Below are positions 8,196 to 15,663 of a DNA stretch of 37,291 bases, one piece after another (the stretch's first letter is position 1; each line of letters opens with the position of its first letter). The stretch comes from Myxococcales bacterium (GTDB lineage Bacteria > Myxococcota > Polyangia > Nannocystales > Nannocystaceae): the NCBI GenBank assembly GCA_016793465.1, contig JAEUJW010000006.1, forward strand, positions 1-37,291, in the 5' to 3' direction. The position numbers were made by a program, and so were the translations under genes. The notes beneath the pieces were generated by a model. It was not told the DNA's origin. It ran no database searches and saw only the letters and a program-made list of their open reading frames with translations.

Positions 8196-9215
8196 ATGGT
8201 CGAAGGGGAGAGGCCCGTGCTCGCTCGCTATGCGCGATTTTTCGAGCAGACCGGCGGTCCAGGGGGCCGAGCCCGCAAGGAAGCTGCCTCGGTCGCCCGA
8301 ATGTGTATCGAGAGTATGCATTCCCGATTCGCCGATCCCGACGCCCGATTTGTCATCGACCTGCTGCTTCGTATTGGTGAGGTCGGCAGCCTCGATATCG
8401 AGGGCTCGCTACGAAAGATCGGCGGTCAGATCGGAGAGCTGCTCGGGCACGTCCCGGATCCCCCACGTCTCTATCGAGGGATGCGAGCGCTGGCCGGACA
8501 GACGAGCCTGGTCGAACGGGTCAGCCGTCAGATCTGGCGGCTGTGTTTGGCCGGGATCACCGACCCGAGCTCATCGAGGCACCAGCGGTTGCTGGAGGAG
8601 ACACCGACTCCGTGTCGCCTCGAGATCGTGGAGCGCCGTGACGCTGGAACGACGGCGCACGCGCACGGGCCGTCTGTTCGGACGGACACCGACGCGGATG
8701 TCGAGCTCGACACGACGACGGCGGAGATCGCCGAGCTACGCGCCCAAGTCAAACAGCTCGCCGACGAGCGAGACGCACGACGAGCCGAAGCCGAGCACGT
8801 GGAGTCGGAGCGACGCCAGCTCGAGGAACAACTGCTCGAGCGGGAGATCACGATCGAGGCGCTCGAGCGGCAGCTGGCCGGGATACGGGGCCAGCAGGTC
8901 GTTCCTGTCGAGGTCGACAAGACCCCGGCGCTCAAGGCCACGCTCAAGGCGGAGCGAGAGCGGCGACGAGCGGCCGAGATGCGCCTTCGCCGGCTGCTGT
9001 CGGCGTTGCGGATCAAACTCGAGGGGGAGTCGGAGGAGGGCCTCGACCTCGATCGGATCCTGTGGGACTCGCTCTCTACCACGCTCGAGCAACAACTCGC
9101 CGCGCTCGAGGAGGAGAACGACGAGGCCGAGCTGGAGCCCGGGCATGCGGAGGAGCTCCAAGTAGACATCGAGCTGGCGAGGACACTGACGCGCCGGATA
9201 CCCCGGCTCCGGTAG
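8196..9215 (+). CDS. Coiled-coil protein with N-terminal domain related to paralogs A and B
   Basis: 339 residues. Residues about 50-120 contain a helical segment ending TSLVERVSRQIWRLCL. This lines up with the ends of the two neighbouring paralogs (TPLVRRMHYRRWCF and SPLVRRLHRRRW), so I read it as a diverged copy of their C-terminal domain. A polar linker follows (about 125-172), then a long charged heptad-rich region (about 174-270, AEIAELRAQVKQLADERDA onwards) predicted to form a coiled coil, and an acidic tail. It is co-directional with paralog B, 166 bp downstream, and has its own strong ribosome-binding site. A scaffolding or partner role for A and B is inference only. Confidence 0.75.
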   Translation: MVEGERPVLARYARFFEQTGGPGGRARKEAASVARMCIESMHSRFADPDARFVIDLLLRIGEVGSLDIEGSLRKIGGQIGELLGHVPDPPRLYRGMRALAGQTSLVERVSRQIWRLCLAGITDPSSSRHQRLLEETPTPCRLEIVERRDAGTTAHAHGPSVRTDTDADVELDTTTAEIAELRAQVKQLADERDARRAEAEHVESERRQLEEQLLEREITIEALERQLAGIRGQQVVPVEVDKTPALKATLKAERERRRAAEMRLRRLLSALRIKLEGESEEGLDLDRILWDSLSTTLEQQLAALEEENDEAELEPGHAEELQVDIELARTLTRRIPRLR

Positions 9216-9535
9216 ACGGGTGCGAGGTCGCTAGGCTCCGGTTCATTGCCGGATCACCACCCCGGGCGCGTCGAGATCCGGAAGGCAATCCCCGACGCCC
9301 AGCCGCTATCCGATCGGATATCAGCCCGCGTCTGTGGCGCGGACCCGGGCTGCGCGACATCATCCAGGGCTCTGACCCGCCGCGCTCTCCGCGAGCGGCT
9401 GCAGACCGGAGCCGAGCCCAGCGAGGTGACGGACCCCAAACTCGGCGAGGTGCAAGCACCGGGGAGAGCGGCCCACCAACGACCGACCGTGAAGGCGGGC
9501 CGCCCGCCGCGCCGTAAGAGCGCCTGGTCGACGTG
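9216..9535. other. Intergenic stretch with no recognisable gene
   Basis: This is the first half of the 598-bp gap between the coiled-coil gene and the kinase. All frames give low-complexity shadow peptides and I see no conserved motif. The second half holds the transporter relic described separately. Confidence 0.5.
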
Positions 9536-9717
9536 ATGACCGCCGAGTGGGCGGCCCGCCACGAGCTCGGACAGCCGACGTTCCTGACCGCCTGGCCTAG
9601 CGTCCGTTGCCGGGGCCGCAGCGCGAGTGGACGATCGGGCTCGTCGAGTGCTCGTCGAGCTCTGGCTGCTCGCCGCGGCGGCGGTCGCCCGGGCCCACGC
9701 GCTCCAGGATACCCATG
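9536..9717 (+). pseudogene. Relic of the transporter gene found intact at 17299 and 25047
   Basis: The DNA here closely follows two separate parts of the gene at 17299-18573. The first is the TGACCGCCGAG...GGCGGCCCGCCAC...CGTTCCTG block (compare 18278 onwards), and it runs through CCGGGGCCGCAGCGCGAG. The second is TCTGGCTGCTCGCCGC...GTCGCCCGGGCCCAC (compare 18489 onwards). The stretch between them, about 110-120 bp in the intact gene, is missing, and small indels break the frame (translation begins TAEWAARHELGQPTFL, compare TAESAARHALGQPAFL). It is the 3' end of a third copy, internally deleted and not functional. Confidence 0.75.
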
Positions 9718-9785
9718 ACCGACCGACCCCGGAACACACCGACCGTTGTGACCGTTGCGGAGGTCCGCGGCGTGGCGGAACCCGG

Positions 9786-9801
9786 TGGACCAGGGATTGT
9801 G
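9786..9801 (+). promoter_or_regulatory. Weak sigma-54-like promoter before the kinase gene
   Basis: TGGACCAGGGATTGTG keeps the -24 GG and the TTG of the -12 box but has GT instead of the nearly invariant GC. It places +1 at about 9812, just before the GTG at 9814, which matches the spacing seen at the good promoters further right. Low confidence. Confidence 0.25.
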
Positions 9802-9813
9802 TAGAGTCCCCGG

Positions 9814-12402
9814 GTGGATCCCGCGGTGTCGCCCTGGCCCGACACGGACGCCTCGCCGCAGGCGACCGCTCCGCTGCTGGAGCTGCAGTCCGGGCCTGTC
9901 GCCCCCGACCTGTCGACGCTCGGCCGCTACCGCCTGCTCGCGCGCCAGGGCGCGGGCGGCATGGGCATCGTCCACGCCGCCCACGACCCGGTGCTCGAGC
10001 GCAGGGTGGCGATCAAGCTGCTCCACGACGTCTCGGGCTCGGACCTCCCCGCGCTGCGCGAGGCCCGGGCGCTCGCGCGGGTCTCCGACCCGCACGTGGT
10101 CCAGGTCTTCGAGGTCGACGTCGTCGACGACCGCGTCTATCTGGTCCTCGAGTTCGTGCCGGGGCCGACGCTCGCAGAGTGGCTGGCCGCCGGGCCGCGC
10201 GACCCGGCGGAGGTCGCGGACCTGTTCCTTCAGGCAGGTCGTGGTCTGGCCGCCGTCCACCGCGCGGGGCTGGTGCACCGCGACTTCAAGCCGGCGAACG
10301 TGATCGTCGGTGACGACGGTCGGGTCCGCGTGGTCGACTTCGGCCTGGCGCGGGCGACCCGCGGCGACCCGCCGCGCGACGACGTGACGACCGCGCCTGA
10401 CGTCCCGAACACCGCGCCCTGCGCCGGCACCCCGCGCTACATGTCGCCCGAGCAGCGCATCGGACGGTCGATCGACGCCCGCAGCGATCAGTACTCGTTC
10501 TGCGTCGCCGCCCACGAGGCCCTGCTCGGCCGGCTCCCGCCCGCGCCGCCGCCGGGACAGCCGCTGCTGCGCCGCCTTCACCGCGTCCTCGCCCGCGGCC
10601 TCGCGGCGGCTCCGGCCGACCGCTGGCCCGACATGGACGCGCTCTGCGCCGCGCTCGCCCGCGCAGTCCGCCCGCGCCGCTGGCCGTGGGCGGTGGCCGG
10701 CGGCGGCTTCGTCCTCGGCGTGGCGCTGGTTCTCGGCGGCCAGCCGGAGGGCGGCACCCGCTGCGACCCCGAGCCGCGACTCGCCGCGGTGTGGTCCCCC
10801 GAGGCCCGGTCTGGCCTCGCCGCGCGGCTCCCCGCGGCCGCGGACGCGGTCGACCGCCGCGCCGCCCGCTGGTCTGACCTGTACACCGCGGCCTGCACGG
10901 CGACCCACGTACGCGGCGAGCAGTCGACCACGCTGTTCGAGCTGCAGGTCGAGTGCTTCGACACCCGCCTCGCCGAGCTCGACGCGGCGCTCCGCGGGTT
11001 CGCCGACGCCGACGCCGACGCCGCGCTCGAGACCCTCGCGCTGCTGCCGGCGCTCGAGCAGTGCCGCGACAACGCAGCGATGCGCCGCGCCGCCGACCCG
11101 GTCCGCCGCGCCCGCGCCCGCGACGAGGACCCCGCGCTGCGCCGCCAGTTCACCGACACCCGCGCCCTCGTGCGCGGCGCCGATGTCGACCGCTATCGGG
11201 CCGGCCTCACCCGCGTCCTCGCCGACGCCGGCGACCCCTCCGACCTCCGCGCCGAGGCCCTGCTCGCCCGCGGGCTCAGCCACCGTGCGCTCGGCGAGGC
11301 GAACCCGGCCCGCGACGACCTGCTCGCCGCCCACCGCGGCGCCCGCGACCTCGGGCGCACGGACCTCGCCGCTCGCGCCGCCGCGGCCCTCGCCGTCCAG
11401 TCCGCTCGCCTCGCCAGCGACCCCAACGCCGCCGCCGTGTGGGCCGAGCTCGCGCTCGCCGAGGTCGACGCCCTCCGTGACGAGGGCCTCCTCCGCGCCG
11501 ACGTGCTCGTCGAGCTCGCCGACGCCGCCCTCGCCGTCGGCGACTGGGCCAGGGCCGACCGCCACCTGACAGCGGCCCGCGCCCTCCGCGAGCGCCACCT
11601 CGGCCCCGGCCACAGCGACGTCGCCCTCGTGCTCGCCCGCCTCGGCGAGGTGCGTCGGCGTCAGGGCCGTCACCACGACGCCATCGATGTCCTCTCGGGG
11701 GCGCGTGCGCTCCTCGCCGCCAACGGCGAGGCCGCCCTGCCGCGCTACGGCGGCCTCGAGGTCGACCTGGCGATCGCCCTGACCTGGGCCGGCCGCCACG
11801 ACGAGGCCCTCGTACTGATGGAGCCCCAGCTCGCCCGCACCATCTCCCGCCTCGGCGACGAGCACCTCAACGCCCACCGCCTCCGCCAGCACGTCGCCCG
11901 CGCCCGCGCCGGGCTCGGTCAGCACGCCGAGGCCCTCGCCCTGCGCAGCCGCAGCCACGCCGCCTACCGCGGGCGCTTCGGCGCTCGCAGCCTGTGGACC
12001 GCCGAGGCCGCCCTCGACGTCGCACGCTCGAGCCGCGCCGTCGACGACGCCGTCGCGGCCTTGCCCGCCGCGCAGGCGGCCCTCGAGGCCCGAAGCGCGC
12101 TCCTCGGCGAGTCCGCCGACGACACCGGCGAGGCGCGCGTCGAGGTCGCCCACACGCTCCTCGACGTCGGTCGCGTCGATGAGGCCGAGGCCCTGCTCGC
12201 CCCCGCGGCCGCCGCGATCGTGGGCGACGACCCCGCCTCGCGGCCCCTCGCGTTCGCGTGGGCCCGCGTCCGCCGGGCCCGCGGCGACGTCACCGCCGTG
12301 GCGCGGGCCGAGGAGCTGCGCGCGGCACTCGTCGGCGACGACCTGGCGACCGCCGATCTCCGCCGCGACCTCTCGGCGTGGCTCGCCGCGCCGACGCCCT
12401 GA
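9814..12402 (+). CDS. Membrane-anchored serine/threonine protein kinase with C-terminal TPR-like repeats
   Basis: 862 residues from a GTG start. The kinase domain (about 38-285) has the Gly-rich loop GAGGMG (46-51), VAIK with catalytic Lys68, HRDFKPAN (155-162), DFG (175-177) and SPEQ (211-214), so all catalytic residues are present. A single membrane segment follows at about 290-309 (WPWAVAGGGFVLGVALVLGG). The remaining 550 residues are Ala/Leu/Arg-rich helical repeats of TPR type, probably outside the cytoplasm, a layout typical of myxobacterial kinases. FHA domains bind phosphothreonine, so the FHA activator at 15664 is a natural partner; that link is inference from proximity. It converges on the lipoprotein gene at 12406 with 3 bp between. 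Confidence 0.93.
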   Translation: MDPAVSPWPDTDASPQATAPLLELQSGPVAPDLSTLGRYRLLARQGAGGMGIVHAAHDPVLERRVAIKLLHDVSGSDLPALREARALARVSDPHVVQVFEVDVVDDRVYLVLEFVPGPTLAEWLAAGPRDPAEVADLFLQAGRGLAAVHRAGLVHRDFKPANVIVGDDGRVRVVDFGLARATRGDPPRDDVTTAPDVPNTAPCAGTPRYMSPEQRIGRSIDARSDQYSFCVAAHEALLGRLPPAPPPGQPLLRRLHRVLARGLAAAPADRWPDMDALCAALARAVRPRRWPWAVAGGGFVLGVALVLGGQPEGGTRCDPEPRLAAVWSPEARSGLAARLPAAADAVDRRAARWSDLYTAACTATHVRGEQSTTLFELQVECFDTRLAELDAALRGFADADADAALETLALLPALEQCRDNAAMRRAADPVRRARARDEDPALRRQFTDTRALVRGADVDRYRAGLTRVLADAGDPSDLRAEALLARGLSHRALGEANPARDDLLAAHRGARDLGRTDLAARAAAALAVQSARLASDPNAAAVWAELALAEVDALRDEGLLRADVLVELADAALAVGDWARADRHLTAARALRERHLGPGHSDVALVLARLGEVRRRQGRHHDAIDVLSGARALLAANGEAALPRYGGLEVDLAIALTWAGRHDEALVLMEPQLARTISRLGDEHLNAHRLRQHVARARAGLGQHAEALALRSRSHAAYRGRFGARSLWTAEAALDVARSSRAVDDAVAALPAAQAALEARSALLGESADDTGEARVEVAHTLLDVGRVDEAEALLAPAAAAIVGDDPASRPLAFAWARVRRARGDVTAVARAEELRAALVGDDLATADLRRDLSAWLAAPTP

Positions 12403-12405
12403 CGC

Positions 12406-13575
12406 TCATTGCGGCTTGTAGCAGTAGTTCTGCGGCGCCAGCCAGCGCAGCGTGTTGGCCCAGAACTCCTTCAGCTCGGGGAACTGCGCCCACTCGGAGT
12501 CGAACTCGATCCACTCGTCGCCGAACACGAACACGCGGCCGTCGCCCTGCTGCTGGACCACCCCGACCGGCCCCTGTGGTAGCGCCGCCATGATCACCTC
12601 GGCGGTCCCGGGGTTGTTCGGCAGGATCTTGATGTAGAGCCCGCCGCCGAACACCAGCTCGCTCAGGCTCTCGGTGATCGGGTGGTCGGCGAAGAGCGTG
12701 ATCGGCCCGTCGAAGAACCCCTTGTCGGCGCTGTAGCCGAGCCCGAGCGGCGCGATCAGCGTGTTCGGCCGGTCACCGACATAGTTCGAGCTGACGAACC
12801 CGGTCAGGGAGATGAGCCCGCCCCCGCCCTCGATCCAGGCCTTCAATATCATCGCCTCCTGCGCGGTGTAGTTGCGGACCAGCCAGTCGAGCAGGACGAT
12901 GTCGTACTCATTCAGGGTCGCCTGGTCGAGCGGGACCTCGGTCGTGTGGATCCGGTCGACCTTCGTCCCCTGCATCTCCAGCCACGCCTCGAACTGCGCC
13001 GTCGGATTGGCCCCCTTGTTGCCCATCAGCGCGATCCGCAGGCAGTCGCAGAAGCCGTCGGCGGCGACGTCGACGTTGTCGACGATGTCGTCGCAGTCGT
13101 CGTCGAGCCCGTTGCACGTCTCCGCCAGCGGCACGCACACCTCCGTCGCGCCCTCCGACGTCGACGGCTCGCCCGTGCTCGTGTCCGTCGTCCCCGTGGT
13201 CGTGTCCGCGGTCCCGGTCGTCGTGCTCGTGCTCGTGCTCGTGCTCGTGTCGGGATCGATCGCCGCGGTCGAGCCGGTGTCCATGGGCTCGCCGCCCGTC
13301 TCCGTCTCGCCCGACGTGCTCGTCGGCCCGCCTCCGGTCGTGCTCGTCGCGGCCCCGCCCGTCGTGCTCGTCGCGCCCCCGCCCGTCGTGCTCGTCGGCG
13401 ACTCGCCCGTCGTGCTCGTCGGCGACTCGCCCGTCGTGCTCGTCCCCGGGCTACCCGTCGTCGCAGGGCCGCTCGTATCCGATTCGTCCCCCGGCGTCGG
13501 TGCGCCGCTGCACGCCAGGGCAAACCCGACACCCGCCACGAGGCCTCGTACTCCAACCACCTTCGTCCACGTCAT
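12406..13575 (-). CDS. Lipoprotein with MopE-type metal-binding motif and GATase1-like domain
   Basis: 389 residues from the ATG at 13575, chosen because it opens a signal peptide ending in a lipobox (FALAC, Cys22) and lies 1 nt after a predicted sigma-54 transcription start. Residues about 25-145 are a Thr/Ser/Gly linker with tandem TSTTGESP-type repeats. Then comes CNGLDDDCDDIVD, the putative metal-binding motif of the Cu-binding_MopE family. The C-terminal half (RIALMGNKG, YDIVLLDW, WIEGGGGLISLTGF, GRVFVFGDEWIEF) resembles a ThuA/GATase1-like fold, but no catalytic triad is evident. The protein is probably at the cell surface. Role unknown; placed in the sigma-54 regulon by its promoter. 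Confidence 0.82.
   Translation of the reverse strand: MTWTKVVGVRGLVAGVGFALACSGAPTPGDESDTSGPATTGSPGTSTTGESPTSTTGESPTSTTGGGATSTTGGAATSTTGGGPTSTSGETETGGEPMDTGSTAAIDPDTSTSTSTSTTTGTADTTTGTTDTSTGEPSTSEGATEVCVPLAETCNGLDDDCDDIVDNVDVAADGFCDCLRIALMGNKGANPTAQFEAWLEMQGTKVDRIHTTEVPLDQATLNEYDIVLLDWLVRNYTAQEAMILKAWIEGGGGLISLTGFVSSNYVGDRPNTLIAPLGLGYSADKGFFDGPITLFADHPITESLSELVFGGGLYIKILPNNPGTAEVIMAALPQGPVGVVQQQGDGRVFVFGDEWIEFDSEWAQFPELKEFWANTLRWLAPQNYCYKPQ
13210..13460. repeat. Simple and tandem repeats coding for a Thr/Ser linker
   Basis: Near 13220-13250 a 6-bp unit (GTGCTC) is repeated. From about 13320 to 13455 units of roughly 24 bp built on GTCGTGCTCGTCGGCGACTC recur. Both lie inside the lipoprotein gene on the minus strand and encode its flexible linker; copy number may vary between strains. 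Confidence 0.7.
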
Positions 13576-13586
13576 GCATGGACCCG

Positions 13587-13602
13587 AGCAAGCGACGTGC
13601 CA
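13587..13602 (-). promoter_or_regulatory. Sigma-54 promoter of the lipoprotein gene 12406-13575
   Basis: On the minus strand this reads TGGCACGTCGCTTGCT, a full match to the consensus TGGCACG-N4-TTGCW. Taking the C of TTGC as -12 puts +1 at 13576, one nucleotide before the ATG. Confidence 0.85.
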
Positions 13603-13646
13603 CCCGCGCGCATACGCCACGCGAAGCCTACCGGACCACCGTTTCG

Positions 13647-13668
13647 GGCGCCGAAGTGGCGCCGAAGT
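13647..13668. repeat. Direct repeat GGCGCCGAAGT x2
   Basis: Two perfect 11-bp copies (13647-13657 and 13658-13668) lie head to tail about 71-92 bp upstream of the predicted start at 13576. This is the position occupied by the GGCAC elements at other promoters, so it may be an additional activator site. Confidence 0.4.
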
Positions 13669-13682
13669 TCGGCCGCTCCAGC

Positions 13683-13702
13683 GGCACGAACGGCACGGTG
13701 CC
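13683..13702 (+). promoter_or_regulatory. Enhancer (UAS) element, copy 1
   Basis: GGCAC-GAAC-GGCAC-G-GTGCC. It lies between two divergent sigma-54 promoters, 107-126 bp from one predicted start (13576) and 99-118 bp from the other (13801). It fits the 20-21 bp pattern shared by six sites in this window. Confidence 0.7.
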
Positions 13703-13719
13703 GGCCGTCCGCCGGCGGC

Positions 13720-13739
13720 GCCACGGTGCCGGCGGTGCC
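13720..13739 (-). promoter_or_regulatory. Enhancer (UAS) element, copy 2
   Basis: GCCAC-G-GTGCC-GGCG-GTGCC, the reverse orientation of the shared element with one substitution. It lies 62-81 bp upstream of the predicted start at 13801. Confidence 0.65.
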
Positions 13740-13774
13740 ACCACGCACCGCGGGCGCCGTGCCGCCGCCCGCGT

Positions 13775-13790
13775 CGGCACACCGCTTGCT
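13775..13790 (+). promoter_or_regulatory. Sigma-54 promoter of the lipoprotein gene 13802-15589
   Basis: CGGCACACCGCTTGCT keeps GG at -24 and GC at -12. It differs from consensus at the first T and at the G after GGCAC. Predicted +1 is 13801, one nucleotide before the ATG at 13802. Confidence 0.8.
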
Positions 13791-13801
13791 AACTCCGCGG
13801 T

Positions 13802-15589
13802 ATGACGGCCAGCGCACCCAACCCGCGCGCCGCGGCGCTCCTCGCCGCGGCCCTGCTCGCCTGCCCGGGGGACCCCGGCGACCCCGACGACCCCGGCACC
13901 ACCGGAGGCACCGCGGACGCGGTCCCGACCACCGGCGTCCCGACCACCGGCGTCCCGACCACCGGCCCGACCACCGGCGACCCGACCACCGGCGTCCCGA
14001 CCACCGGCGAGCCCTTCGACGGCGTCACCTTGATCAAGGAGATCGAGTATCGCCCGATCGACGCCGCCCCGATCGTCGCGCCGGACGACCCGCAGGGCGC
14101 CGTCCCGCTGGTGATCGTCGCGGGCGAGGTGACCCTCGCCGACAGCGTCTACGACGGCGCCGGCGCCCGCCGCTTCGCCGACGTCCCGGACGGCGAGTAC
14201 ACGCTCCGCAGCGACTCGCCGCCCGACCCCGGCCTGCCCGGCACCGGGCCGTTCGTCGAGGCCCTCCACACCGACCTGCGCACGCTGGACTACGGCGCCC
14301 CCTACGCCGGCCGCGCCGACGTGGTCGCCGCCGACGCCCCCGGGACCGCGCTGACGCTCGACGTCGGCGCCATGCAGCCGCTGCAGGCCGGCGACCGCTT
14401 CGAGGTCTACAGCCGCAACGCCGACGCCCTGTGGACCCTGCAGCCCGCGGACGCCCCTGGCGACCCGCAGCCCGGCGCGACCGCGCTGTCCGGCTGGTCC
14501 GTCCCGTGGGACGAGTCGACCGTCTGGTCGGGCCGCGGCGGGGTCCCGCTGCTCGACCCGACGCGGGCCGACGCGCCGCGCATCACCCACATCGTGTCGG
14601 CCCCGCTGGTCCCCGATCCGACCCCCGAGGCGCTCGCGACCGACGCCTGGGCCCACGCCTACGTCAGCCGCGTGGTCGCCTCGGCCGCGCTCGACCTGCC
14701 GGCGATGACCGCGGGCGCGAGCTCGGCGGCGACCGGCGCGTTCGAACCGGCGGCGGCCGAGCTCGCCGACCTCGACCTCCGGACCTCGGCGCTGCGGACC
14801 GAGCTCGCGTCGCTGGGCCCCGACATCTTCCTGCTGGTCTGCGACGCGGCGATCGTGCGCGAGCCCGGCGTCGAGGCCCCGATCGTCGGCACCACCCCGA
14901 CGCTGGCCAGCCTGTCGGTCAGCAGCGTCGACATCCCGGTCGACCCGACCTGCTTCCCCGACGAGGAGGGCTCGTGCGACCCCGTCGCCTGCCCGGACGG
15001 CTGCAACGGCGAGACCGCGCCGATCTTCCCCGACGATCGCCAGGTCGCGCTCGCGTGGGCCGACCCCCACGCGGGCGACGCCACCGTCACGCTCACGTTC
15101 GGTTGCGCCGCGTACAAGGCCGTGACCCACCCGGTCGCCGGCACCAGCGAGAACCTGGTCGCGTCCGTCAACATCCGCCGGCCGCTCGCCGACGGCGGGC
15201 CGGTGACGCCGGTCGTCGGCGCGCCCGGTTCACTGCGCGTCGGCGGTCAGGCGGCGACCCACGACGTCGTCGTCACCGACGTCGGCGCGACCCCGGTCCT
15301 CGAGTACGACCCGCCGGCGCTCGGCAGCCCCGACTACTACGAGATCACGGTCCGCACCCTCGAGGATGTCCTCGACGACCAGCAGAACATCCTCAGCAGG
15401 CGCCGCGCCGTCGCGGTCCTGCGGACCGCCGCGACCAGCGTGCAGATCCCCCCGGGGGTGCTCGAGCCGGGCAGCTACTACTACTTCCAGGTCCGCGCGG
15501 TCGTCGGTACGACGCTGGCGGCCCTCAGCCGCGCGACCGGACACACCGGCGGGTCGGCGACCGCCGCGACCGGCCTCGTCACCCCCTGA
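13802..15589 (+). CDS. Large secreted lipoprotein with C-terminal FN3-like domain
   Basis: 595 residues. The signal peptide ends in LLAC (Cys21). A short linker with six PTTG repeats follows (residues about 42-70). The body is mainly beta: residues about 75-250 resemble carboxypeptidase-regulatory or pre-albumin-like modules (VTLADSVYDGAG, FADVPDGEYTL), the middle contains a Cys-rich turn (CFPDEEGSCDPVACPDGCNG), and the last 130 residues look like a fibronectin type III domain (PDYYEITVRTLED, GSYYYFQVRAVVG). It is divergently transcribed from the lipoprotein at 12406, from a sigma-54 promoter with a 1-nt leader and shared enhancers. It precedes the sigma-54 activator gene by 74 bp. Function not recognised. 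Confidence 0.82.
   Translation: MTASAPNPRAAALLAAALLACPGDPGDPDDPGTTGGTADAVPTTGVPTTGVPTTGPTTGDPTTGVPTTGEPFDGVTLIKEIEYRPIDAAPIVAPDDPQGAVPLVIVAGEVTLADSVYDGAGARRFADVPDGEYTLRSDSPPDPGLPGTGPFVEALHTDLRTLDYGAPYAGRADVVAADAPGTALTLDVGAMQPLQAGDRFEVYSRNADALWTLQPADAPGDPQPGATALSGWSVPWDESTVWSGRGGVPLLDPTRADAPRITHIVSAPLVPDPTPEALATDAWAHAYVSRVVASAALDLPAMTAGASSAATGAFEPAAAELADLDLRTSALRTELASLGPDIFLLVCDAAIVREPGVEAPIVGTTPTLASLSVSSVDIPVDPTCFPDEEGSCDPVACPDGCNGETAPIFPDDRQVALAWADPHAGDATVTLTFGCAAYKAVTHPVAGTSENLVASVNIRRPLADGGPVTPVVGAPGSLRVGGQAATHDVVVTDVGATPVLEYDPPALGSPDYYEITVRTLEDVLDDQQNILSRRRAVAVLRTAATSVQIPPGVLEPGSYYYFQVRAVVGTTLAALSRATGHTGGSATAATGLVTP
13924..14010 (+). repeat. 15-bp tandem repeat coding PTTG units
   Basis: The unit CCGACCACCGGCGTC is repeated about six times with one shortened copy. 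It encodes the flexible linker behind the lipidated cysteine. Confidence 0.8.
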
Positions 15590-15663
15590 CGGCCCCCCGC
15601 GTGAGCTTCGAGTGCGCCGCCTCACCGCCATACGAGCGACGCCTGGGCCATCCTCTTCGCGCG

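Noticed and set aside
9076..12153. Very long open frame on the minus strand opposite the kinase
   Set aside because: It is the antisense shadow of a GC-rich kinase gene, with low-complexity Gly/Ala/Arg/Val text and no motif; the plus frame has all kinase signatures.
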